A stretch of 51,956 nt of DNA from a virus. Each line of letters begins with the position of its first letter. Positions within the stretch are counted from its first letter, which is position 1. Location: the IMG/VR virus record IMGVR_UViG_3300025759_012783, positions 1 through 51,956 of that record. One strand, written 5' to 3'. The notes beneath the pieces are model-generated. The model saw only the letters and a program-made list of their open reading frames with translations. It had not been told where the DNA came from and searched no databases. Below are positions 46,400 to 51,956 of this stretch, piece by piece. Made by a program: the position numbers and the translations under genes.

Positions 46400-47035
46400 T
46401 TATTTTTTATGCAACTGCTTGTTGATGAATTTCGCCATGCCATCATAGGTCTCCTGGAACACGTTGGAATGTTTAGACCAGTCCTTGGGCATCTCCCAAC
46501 GGTCATGGTTGACCACGATCCATCTAGTGTCGGGATCCGAGTAGCCCATCAGTTTGTGGAACTGGTAGATCCAGTAACTGGGATCAACCGGTCTCTTGAT
46601 GTAAGTGTAGCCTTCAGAACCTGTGTACATGTTGTTGATTTTGTCCTTCTCTAATGGGTGTAGGTCGAAGCCCAGCATGAATATGGCTTTGGGCTTGTAG
46701 GTCAGTGCCAGGTTGCCCGCATGGGGACCTGTGCCCCAGTGGAACTGATCGTCCTGTCGCTTGTCTCCCGAGTAAGGAAGGTCTGGTAATTTACGAACAT
46801 TGGGCCAGGCCGCGAACTGGTCTGCCCAGTCCTTTCTAGTGAATATGGTGGTGCCCTTGCCCACAGCGTTCACAGCCTGTTGACACATGTGTCGATCGGC
46901 GCACACTAGATACTCTGTGACGAAATCTCTGTAGATCGCGTTACAACCGATCACTGTGCTGAACAGTTTTAATGGCGAGATGTCAAATCCACGCCTCGAT
47001 TCACCGTTGCCTATTATGCTCACATACTTGGTCAT
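46400..47035 (-). CDS. IIGNGESR-family protein (DUF115/MptE-like), copy 2
   Basis: Starts MTKYVSIIGNGESRRGFDIS, then TVIGCNAIYRDFVTEYLVCA. It shares the phosphate-binding-like loop and the GCNAIYRD segment with the protein at 41049-41790, so the two are paralogues about 5 kb apart. AIFMLGFDLHPLEKDKINNM and WIVVNHDRWEMP suggest a nucleotide-sugar or phosphate chemistry. A late octamer lies 5 bases before the ATG. Exact reaction unknown. Confidence 0.7.
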   Translation of the reverse strand: MTKYVSIIGNGESRRGFDISPLKLFSTVIGCNAIYRDFVTEYLVCADRHMCQQAVNAVGKGTTIFTRKDWADQFAAWPNVRKLPDLPYSGDKRQDDQFHWGTGPHAGNLALTYKPKAIFMLGFDLHPLEKDKINNMYTGSEGYTYIKRPVDPSYWIYQFHKLMGYSDPDTRWIVVNHDRWEMPKDWSKHSNVFQETYDGMAKFINKQLHKK

Positions 47036-47040
47036 AACGC

Positions 47041-47048
47041 TATTTAAT
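47041..47048 (-). promoter_or_regulatory. Late promoter octamer
   Basis: ATTAAATA on the minus strand, 5 bases before the ATG at 47035, placing the predicted +1 at the start codon. Confidence 0.62.
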
Positions 47049-47120
47049 CACCCCTTTAAACGCACACAGAAGCACACACACTGCTGGTAAACGATAACCA
47101 TGGTGTGTTTGTTGTTCGTT

Positions 47121-47687
47121 TCATTTGTTGTTTGAATTTACCAAAAAATTTAATCGTGCCAAATAGTTATTTTTCAACATCTGTTTTTCGTGCGAATTGA
47201 TTTTTTGTCCACGCCCGTTGTACCATGCCAAAAAAAGTGTAACTGGATTTTTATAAAACAGTTTCCATGGCCCATTAAAAAACAAATGCTCGGAGAAATT
47301 TAGCCTAGGGCCTTGATTTTCATTGTGGTAAATTGGTTTCTGTCTTCCTTGATAAATGTAGTTCTTGATGTCTACGTTGTCCATACATATTTTTTGGATT
47401 TTTAAAAATTTATCTTTTATTATTTTCCCATTTTTGACCACTGTGTCGTCAGATGATTTATCGACCATTTCGATACTCAGAACATTTCTTTTTTTTATTT
47501 CTTTCACTGTGAATTCGATTTGTTGTGTGTTCCTAATCTCATCGTTGAAATAAATGTTCTTACCCACTGAGATTCTCACTCGCGGATAACCATGCCTGCC
47601 TGCTGTGCCCTGCAATATTAATTTTATGATAGTTGGCTTAGGAGTGGTCGCTTGTTTATATTTGTTGTAATAATACCTTTTTTCCAT
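47121..47687 (-). CDS. Paralogue of the 8935-9477 beta-sandwich protein, 188 aa
   Basis: AT-rich. Strand order and spacing match the protein at 8935-9477: RVRISVGKNIYFNDEI, IEFTVKEI, KIIKDKFLKIQKICMDNVDI, and the ending FFNGPWKLFYKNPVTLFLAW. A basic N-terminus (MEKRYYYNKYKQATTPKP) and tail follow. It overlaps the radical SAM gene by 64 bases, which makes the exact start uncertain. A binding module on the virion or in the cell is possible. Confidence 0.72.
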   Translation of the reverse strand: MEKRYYYNKYKQATTPKPTIIKLILQGTAGRHGYPRVRISVGKNIYFNDEIRNTQQIEFTVKEIKKRNVLSIEMVDKSSDDTVVKNGKIIKDKFLKIQKICMDNVDIKNYIYQGRQKPIYHNENQGPRLNFSEHLFFNGPWKLFYKNPVTLFLAWYNGRGQKINSHEKQMLKNNYLARLNFLVNSNNK

Positions 47688-49117
47688 AATAGATAATTCT
47701 CATGTGTTTTCAATAAACCTCCTATTTCTCTGTCAGCACTTATAGTAGGCCATTTCAACATATCACATATTTCTTGTGCGAGCAATCTCCTTCTCAGACG
47801 TTCTTCCCAATCTAATGTTGGAATCACTGTTGAGGTCCAACCCCACAAAGAATCTTCACTTTTATCTCTTGTAAAAACTTTTGGTTCCGCAGACGCTATC
47901 GGCATTCCTTCACTTATGCCCATTGTAACATTTAGAGTGGCGCCATGTATCGTTCCTGATGCCACATATTTTTGATGTTCATAAAATAGATCTAGTGTTT
48001 TTTCGAAGTCCTCCTCAGTTTCTGTGGGATATCCAAACAACAGCATGTACTGGCATGTGATGTTGTGCGTATCAAAATTTTCTATGAAAGCGTCTAGGTC
48101 TTCCCTAGTGACTCCTTTTCTCATATGGGCCAACACAGTATTAGAACCACTTTCGACTCCTAGAGACAGATTGTAGGCTCCACTATCTCTGGTGAGGGAA
48201 AAATAATCCTTGCTTAGGTTTTGACTTTTTCGCACGATGTACTGTCCTCCCCAAGTTATTTTCGCTCCAGTTTTGTAATTAAAATCCGCTAGTTTCTCTA
48301 CCATACTCATGTAAACCTTTAGATTACCATTGATAAGACTGTCAGTGAAAAAGAAATCTCTTACACCATGCGTCTCATAAGTGCGTTGAATTTCTGTAAC
48401 GATACTTTCACTTGATCGCCAAGTAAATGATGGCCAGTGGTTGTTTATGTCACAAAAAGAACAGTTACGTACACATCCTCTTGATCCAGTAATCTGTACC
48501 ACCTTTCTATCTTGATAAAAGGTTTCGTAGGGAGTGAGGTCATAGTCATCATAGTTTGCCGTTCCCAGACCTGTAAGATCTTTGATTTGATCAACTCTAC
48601 CGTTTATGCCTTTGTAATCTAAGTTGCCTTGTAAAAGGTTTTCAAACGCCAGTTCTCCTTCTCCCATAATGTAAAAATCTATTTTGTCTCTTACAGTGTC
48701 TAACCAACTTTCTGCCACTCCCATTCCGCCTAATACGATTTTAGAATCATGGTCGCGCCTTTTAAGTTTGTCTAGTAAAATTTCGCAGGCCGTTCGACTA
48801 TCATATGTAAAAACACTTATTGCTATGAATTTTGGTTTTTTTTGTAAAATAGTATCCACCCACTCTTCACATAACATATCGATCTTTGATAATATGTCAT
48901 CTGGAAAATTTTTTTCAGTTGTATTATTAAGAAAATAAGCAGACGCTATAGGTAACTCGTCTTCTTTGAATTTTTTACGCACTGTTATATTGAAATCATA
49001 AGTCTGTACTTTGAATCCTTTGCTTTCTAAATGTCCTTTTAACACCGCTGGAGCGGCAGGAGGTAGGTAATATTCAATAAAAGGTATTGAAACAATCACA
49101 CAGTCAAAATTAGTCAT
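47624..49117 (-). CDS. B12-binding-domain radical SAM protein, 497 aa
   Basis: An N-terminal domain of the cobalamin-binding/Rossmann type (about 1-170, ending in DFYIMGEGELAFENLL) is followed by the radical SAM core with CxxxCxxC in GCVRNCSFCDI (about residues 215-225). GVESGSNTVLAHMRKGVT and YMLLFGYPTETEEDF are usual later motifs. The canonical DxHxxG cobalamin motif is not seen, so cobalamin may not be bound. It could methylate or rearrange an unknown substrate. The A-type Fe-S carrier upstream could mature its cluster. AT-rich composition hints at recent transfer. A late octamer is 6 bases before the ATG. Confidence 0.86.
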   Translation of the reverse strand: MTNFDCVIVSIPFIEYYLPPAAPAVLKGHLESKGFKVQTYDFNITVRKKFKEDELPIASAYFLNNTTEKNFPDDILSKIDMLCEEWVDTILQKKPKFIAISVFTYDSRTACEILLDKLKRRDHDSKIVLGGMGVAESWLDTVRDKIDFYIMGEGELAFENLLQGNLDYKGINGRVDQIKDLTGLGTANYDDYDLTPYETFYQDRKVVQITGSRGCVRNCSFCDINNHWPSFTWRSSESIVTEIQRTYETHGVRDFFFTDSLINGNLKVYMSMVEKLADFNYKTGAKITWGGQYIVRKSQNLSKDYFSLTRDSGAYNLSLGVESGSNTVLAHMRKGVTREDLDAFIENFDTHNITCQYMLLFGYPTETEEDFEKTLDLFYEHQKYVASGTIHGATLNVTMGISEGMPIASAEPKVFTRDKSEDSLWGWTSTVIPTLDWEERLRRRLLAQEICDMLKWPTISADREIGGLLKTHENYLLWKKGIITTNINKRPLLSQLS

Positions 49118-49400
49118 TGTTGTTATTTACAGTGTTGATTAAATGCCAAATTGTTTTATATTGATCCCAGGACTTCTTGAGTGCTGGGTGCCGACGTCTC
49201 AGCTCGATGGCCTCCACACCCACCATCTCCAACTCATCATACGCGGTCTGGTTGTCCCGGGCCCGCTGTGATTGTTCCACCAGTTTGCGTTCACCGTTTG
49301 GTAATTGTTCGTACACGGTCTCGCCACCATCCGGTGACGTGTAGATGGGCATGGGTATGATCTTCCTGCTGATTTTCTTTTTCCTTTTAATCTTTTTCAT
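49110..49400 (-). CDS. Basic small protein, 96 aa
   Basis: Starts MKKIKRKKKISRKIIPMPIY, highly basic, and continues into a charged helix (RARDNQTAYDELEMVGVEAI). It overlaps the HIT-like gene by 14 bases and the radical SAM gene by 8 bases. Function unknown. Confidence 0.72.
   Translation of the reverse strand: MKKIKRKKKISRKIIPMPIYTSPDGGETVYEQLPNGERKLVEQSQRARDNQTAYDELEMVGVEAIELRRRHPALKKSWDQYKTIWHLINTVNNNND
49124..49131 (-). promoter_or_regulatory. Late promoter octamer
   Basis: TGTAAATA on the minus strand, 6 bases before the ATG at 49117, inside the 3' part of the upstream gene. Confidence 0.45.
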
Positions 49401-49815
49401 ATGTGTCTTCCTCTGAGTAGTATTCGTAATGATCCGCTCCGGGGTGTGCGTATCTTATTCCGCCCTTCTTGTCAGCGTCTCCCTCGTGCCTGGGTATGAG
49501 GTGTATGTGTGGCCAGTAGATGGTCTGTCCAGCACAGTTGCCGATGTTCATGCCCACGTTGAATCCTGCCATGATCCCTTCCGCCACCCAGTCCTGTGCC
49601 GTCTGGTATGCGAGCTCGTAGCTCTTGCCTACATACTCTGGCGTGTCCTTCTTGGGTATGAACAGGGTGTGTCCCTCCACGCAGGGATAACGGTCTCTGA
49701 ACACCGCGGTGAATTCTGTCTCAAAGATCGGTGTGTCGTTGCTGAGCCACACTGATTCTTCGTAGTGGTCTACCTTCTCATATGGCTTCTTGTAGATAGG
49801 TTTTCTCGATCGCAT
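49387..49815 (-). CDS. HIT-family (histidine triad) hydrolase-like protein
   Basis: Family segments: VWLSNDTPIFETEFTAVFRD, VEGHTLFIPKKD, NIGNCAGQTIYWPHIHLIPR. The triad reads W-P-H-I-H-L-I-P-R, so the first His of HxHxH is Trp while the central, nucleophile-position His is kept. It would act on a nucleotide phosphoramide or similar. A TTG at 49824 with AGGA just upstream is an alternative start. Part of a compact set of early-looking genes. Confidence 0.83.
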   Translation of the reverse strand: MRSRKPIYKKPYEKVDHYEESVWLSNDTPIFETEFTAVFRDRYPCVEGHTLFIPKKDTPEYVGKSYELAYQTAQDWVAEGIMAGFNVGMNIGNCAGQTIYWPHIHLIPRHEGDADKKGGIRYAHPGADHYEYYSEEDTYEKD

Positions 49816-50128
49816 TGGTTTCAATTATTCCTATCCTTATATTACTGGAATTTGGTCTGTGTCGCAACCTGATTTCCTGCCAGTACTTGGTCTTGGGCAC
49901 ACTGGGATTGTGATCATGTACGTCCAATAGATTTACCAATGCCTTGCGAACCTTTTCCGCTCCACCGTGTTTGCGACAGGTGTCGGACCTGCCCACATGT
50001 ACGATTTTATTTCCTATCCGTATCTTGTACACACAGGGCAATCTTATCCATGGTGTCTTGGGATTCTTACTGTGTCTGATCTTGTATCGCTCTATGGTGT
50101 AGAGGTCTTCTATTGTGTACCACTTCAT
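49778..50128 (-). CDS. GIY-YIG-like small protein (weak), 116 aa
   Basis: The start MKWYTIEDLYTIERYK at 50128 shares an ATGA overlap with the membrane protein gene. CVYKIRIGNKIVHVGRSDTC loosely resembles the two strands of a GIY-YIG nuclease (VYKI...VHVGRS), and a C-terminal Glu-rich stretch (ETNAIEKTYLQEAI) may supply the catalytic Glu. Key Tyr residues are substituted, so activity is doubtful. Other explanations remain possible. Confidence 0.6.
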   Translation of the reverse strand: MKWYTIEDLYTIERYKIRHSKNPKTPWIRLPCVYKIRIGNKIVHVGRSDTCRKHGGAEKVRKALVNLLDVHDHNPSVPKTKYWQEIRLRHRPNSSNIRIGIIETNAIEKTYLQEAI

Positions 50129-50391
50129 GCGATCAGTCCAACGAAGTAGGCACCCATTATCCAACCCAGCACACCAAACACGAAGTCATCCCAACTCCAG
50201 TGTCCTTTGCTCCATAGATCCAGTGACTCTTTTATGACAGTTGCAACTAGTCCTAGGTATATGAACGGTTGCCAGAACAATGCGAACAGTGTAAGGAACA
50301 TGGCCCAGAAGAAGTGCAGTTGTAAATCTGCTCTAATGTGTGTGATTATGGTCTGTGCCACAATCTTATAGGTGTGTTTAATATCTATCAT
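50125..50391 (-). CDS. Small multi-helix membrane protein, 88 aa
   Basis: The ATG at 50391 is preferred over a longer frame because it overlaps the exonuclease stop by 14 bases only. After a short amphipathic start, two or three membrane helices can be seen (FFWAMFLTLFALFWQPFIYL, VLGWIMGAYFVGLI), with KESLDLWSKGHWSWDDFVFG between. The layout (helix, KE..D, W.WDD, helix) is like small phage membrane proteins of unknown role; a holin is an alternative. Confidence 0.75.
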   Translation of the reverse strand: MIDIKHTYKIVAQTIITHIRADLQLHFFWAMFLTLFALFWQPFIYLGLVATVIKESLDLWSKGHWSWDDFVFGVLGWIMGAYFVGLIA

Positions 50392-50917
50392 TCTTGATGC
50401 CCAACTGCTTGTACACTCTTTGTACCTTTTTGGCCTGGAAGTAGCAGTCCTCCAGTGCGTTGTGTAAACCTGTCCTCTTCTCGTTTGGATCCCTAGGCAC
50501 CAGATTGAACAGTGTCCTCGAATCTCGGATCTGCCAGTACTGCCATGGTTGTGGGTGTCCCAGTTGTGTGTATAGGTTCTGTAGTATGGCATAGTCGAAC
50601 AGCGGTCCCTGGCACCAGAACACGTCCACTCCCACACTCCATTTGTTGATCGTCTTGATCATTGCGTCCAAACTTATTCTATCCTTGTCGCTTAATGCCT
50701 CTTCCATGATCTCCGGGTCCTGTCGACCCCACCAGTCAAGTGTGTCCTGCATCACGTCACGACCCATCTCGGTCTGTGAGTCCACGTCCACCCTGAAGTA
50801 CATGCCCTGTGAGGGTTCCGCCGTCGTGTATGGATCAAACTTTACCCCACCCACCGTCAGTACGACAGCGTTGGGATTTGTGGAAAGTGTTTCCAGATCT
50901 ATCATGGCGTGTATCAT
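50378..50917 (-). CDS. dexA: DexA-like DEDD 3'-5' exonuclease, 179 aa
   Basis: DEDD motifs: MIDLETLSTNP (Asp, Glu), VFWCQGPLFDYAILQN (Asp) and the HNALEDCYFQAKKV segment (His, Asp). It fits T4 DexA and its RNase-T-like relatives in size and order. It degrades DNA or trims nucleotides from 3' ends. It has a near-perfect sigma-70 promoter with the ATG at the predicted +1. Confidence 0.9.
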   Translation of the reverse strand: MIHAMIDLETLSTNPNAVVLTVGGVKFDPYTTAEPSQGMYFRVDVDSQTEMGRDVMQDTLDWWGRQDPEIMEEALSDKDRISLDAMIKTINKWSVGVDVFWCQGPLFDYAILQNLYTQLGHPQPWQYWQIRDSRTLFNLVPRDPNEKRTGLHNALEDCYFQAKKVQRVYKQLGIKNDRY

Positions 50918-50923
50918 GCCACT

Positions 50924-50952
50924 AGTATACTACACTATGTTGGTAATGTCAA
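50924..50952 (-). promoter_or_regulatory. Sigma-70 promoter before the exonuclease gene
   Basis: TTGACA (50952-50947), 17 bases, TATACT (50929-50924) on the minus strand; the ATG at 50917 coincides with the predicted +1. Confidence 0.87.
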
Positions 50953-51189
50953 TTAGGCGTCGGGCTTGTTCAACTGTTCCTGTTGCTCTAAGTATTGGTA
51001 GTATTCCTGGAACTCATCCGTGGTCAGGCACCAGATCTCCCCGGAACTGCTGGGGTAGGTCTCCATCATGTACTGTTTTGCCACCGCGCCCTCGGCCTCG
51101 CACAGTGCCTTGGTGTCGTACAGGCGCTCCTCGTACAGGTTGTTACATTGTCCGCTGATGCATATGAGGATGACCAAAATGAACTTCAT
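50953..51189 (-). CDS. Small secreted-type protein with Cys pairs, 78 aa
   Basis: Starts MKFILVILICISGQCNNLYE, a short hydrophobic signal or anchor with two Cys, followed by a charged helix with another Cys (TKALCEAEGAVAKQYMMETY), a fourth Cys (IWCLTTD) and an acidic-Gln tail. Such small, periplasmic-looking Cys proteins are common in marine phages. A late octamer lies 7 bases before the ATG. Function unknown; a superinfection or periplasmic role is possible. Confidence 0.78.
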   Translation of the reverse strand: MKFILVILICISGQCNNLYEERLYDTKALCEAEGAVAKQYMMETYPSSSGEIWCLTTDEFQEYYQYLEQQEQLNKPDA

Positions 51190-51196
51190 CTAAAAG

Positions 51197-51204
51197 TATT
51201 TAAG
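51197..51204 (-). promoter_or_regulatory. Late promoter octamer
   Basis: CTTAAATA on the minus strand, 7 bases before the ATG at 51189. A plus-strand late promoter lies 30 bases away, so this is a divergent late control region. Confidence 0.5.
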
Positions 51205-51233
51205 ACTGGCCCTGCATCATTAAACTAGCGGTT

Positions 51234-51241
51234 CATAAATA
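51234..51241 (+). promoter_or_regulatory. Plus-strand late promoter octamer
   Basis: CATAAATA reading right, 10 bases before the ATG at 51252. It would drive the two plus-strand membrane protein genes. Confidence 0.72.
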
Positions 51242-51251
51242 CCAGCATATT

Positions 51252-51530
51252 ATGGATTTCGTGACTCTGATAGCAGAAGTGGGTTTCCCAATAGCGGGAG
51301 CCATAGCCGCGGGTGCGTTCGTGTTCATCACGCTGAAGTTCATACTTGCCAGTGTGACCGGATCGGTGAACAGCCTTAAGGCCATAATAGGAGCACTGGA
51401 CAACAGGGTGCAGACCATGAACAACGATCTTGTGAAAATTGATGCTCTACTGAGTTACGTGCTCAAGATCAGACCAAACGCGGACAGGATAGCCGCCAAC
51501 GAGGGAAAGAACGATGCTCGCCGAGACTAG
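51252..51530 (+). CDS. Plus-strand single-helix membrane protein 1, 92 aa
   Basis: An N-terminal membrane helix (VGFPIAGAIAAGAFVFITLKF) is followed by a helical, coiled-coil-like domain (LKAIIGALDNRVQTMNNDLV) and a charged end. It is a paralogue of the next gene: both have (V/F)GFPI..A...G.FVF and then L-D-N-(R/D) with NND/DND. The arrangement resembles small phage membrane proteins sometimes called holin-like, but its role is not known. Confidence 0.8.
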   Translation: MDFVTLIAEVGFPIAGAIAAGAFVFITLKFILASVTGSVNSLKAIIGALDNRVQTMNNDLVKIDALLSYVLKIRPNADRIAANEGKNDARRD

Positions 51531-51855
51531 TGGCATAGCAGGGATGATCAAGGACTTTGGGTTCCCCATAGTCGCGGCCATGGGCCTGGGCTACTTCGTT
51601 TTCTACATTTGGAAGTGGGTGACGGAGGAGATCAAACCCGTGCTGGGCGACGCTTCAAGCACACTGATCAAATTGGTTGATCGTATCCGCATGCTGGACA
51701 ACGACATGATCAGGCTCAACACCAAACTCAGCATGGTGCTGGAGTACAAGGAAGAGATCGTCAAAGCCGGACGTTCAGATGAGCTGGACGAGATACTCTC
51801 AAAATACAAGAGTCATTCGCAATCTTTCGACTCCACGGGCAATACCAAAAAATAA
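51514..51855 (+). CDS. Plus-strand single-helix membrane protein 2, 113 aa
   Basis: Overlaps the previous gene by 17 bases. Membrane helix FGFPIVAAMGLGYFVFYIWK, then a coiled-coil-like domain (LIKLVDRIRMLDNDMIRLNT) and a polar tail ending in GNTKK. The shared pattern with the previous gene shows tandem duplication. A late promoter lies upstream of the pair. A membrane-associated or virion role is possible. Confidence 0.8.
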   Translation: MLAETSGIAGMIKDFGFPIVAAMGLGYFVFYIWKWVTEEIKPVLGDASSTLIKLVDRIRMLDNDMIRLNTKLSMVLEYKEEIVKAGRSDELDEILSKYKSHSQSFDSTGNTKK

Positions 51856-51956
51856 TTATTTCGTTGTGGCCTTGAATGTGCCGTCCCAGTCAACAGGTTT
51901 ACCCAGAGCAAGTCGTTTCTTCATCATCACGTAGTAGTTGTGGAACTCCGGATGGA
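51856..51956 (-). CDS. Partial gene, C-terminal end only
   Basis: The last 32 residues of a minus-strand protein: it reads HPEFHNYYVMMKKRLALGKP then VDWDGTFKATTK and a TAA stop at 51856. The start lies outside the window. The stop is directly next to the stop of the plus-strand gene (convergent). No family can be named from this fragment. Confidence 0.6.
   Translation of the reverse strand, partial: HPEFHNYYVMMKKRLALGKPVDWDGTFKATTK

Noticed and set aside
47049-47120. Possible terminator or origin in the short non-coding stretch
   Set aside because: No stable hairpin with a T-run or iterated origin boxes could be read; only AT-rich sequence and GT repeats.
1-51956. tRNA genes, CRISPR arrays, integrases or transposases
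   Set aside because: No cloverleaf, regularly spaced repeats, or recombinase motifs were found on reading; a dedicated tRNA scan was not possible here.

Overview
The window is part of the genome of a marine T4-like tailed phage (myovirus), probably infecting a Gram-negative bacterium. The grounds are: a gp44-type sliding-clamp loader ATPase, a DexA-like exonuclease and a GroES/gp31-like co-chaperonin; late promoters of the T4 type (TATAAATA-like octamers) in front of many genes; an array of fibre genes; and dense packing with ATGA and TAATG overlaps. Base composition is roughly 45-50% GC by eye, with a few AT-rich genes. No photosynthesis gene is present. No tRNA, CRISPR array, insertion sequence or integrase was seen. 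The Gram-negative host is inferred from spanin-like lysis proteins and an outer-membrane-type autotransporter protease.

Layout (nearly all genes on the minus strand, so read from right to left). 1-9.6 kb: small late genes, many starting with M(K/R)xxE(F/I), which resembles the T4 capsid targeting sequence of internal head proteins. They include an intact Cu/Zn superoxide dismutase and a nucleotidyltransferase-HAD fusion; a Dps-like ferritin and a flavodoxin-fold reductase lie among them. 9.6-13.4 kb: a 1177-residue lipoprotein subtilase with a predicted C-terminal beta barrel, preceded by a small membrane protein and a near-perfect sigma-70 promoter. 13.4-19 kb: a protein quality-control block (ClpA-like unfoldase, peptide deformylase, DnaJ-like co-chaperone). 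19-23.5 kb: membrane and lysis genes (holin candidate, inner and outer spanin candidates, M15 endolysin), a thermonuclease and a short DegT-like protein. 23.6-30 kb: clamp loader, methyltransferase, UV-damage endonuclease, GroES-like protein and conserved phage genes. 30-40.7 kb: fibre and adhesin array (four paralogues sharing an N-terminal module, an Ig-like repeat protein, a LamG-like lectin). 40.8-50.9 kb: auxiliary metabolism and modification (A-type Fe-S carrier, glycosyltransferase, QueD-like enzyme, Sm-like protein, MBD4-like glycosylase, 2OG oxygenase, B12/radical SAM enzyme, HIT protein, exonuclease). 51.2 kb to the end: two paralogous plus-strand membrane proteins.

Two promoter classes can be read directly. 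Seven sigma-70-like promoters (TTGACA-N16/17-TATAAT type) precede the subtilase unit, dnaJ, uvdE, the GroES-like gene, the Sm-like gene, the glycosylase and the exonuclease. In four of them the -10 box sits exactly 6 bases before the ATG, so the predicted transcript starts at the A of the start codon; the other three are within 3 bases. Many late octamers also end only 5-9 bases before the ATG. Both patterns point to widespread leaderless or near-leaderless mRNAs, while a subset (fibres, DUF1353 gene) has long leaders with strong Shine-Dalgarno sequences.

Working model: early genes recruit or remodel host machinery (chaperones, ClpP adaptor unfoldase, repair, RNA binding). The late module builds the capsid, fibres and lysis system, and may load protective enzymes (superoxide dismutase, nucleotide enzyme) into the head. 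That last step is inference and testable by virion proteomics.
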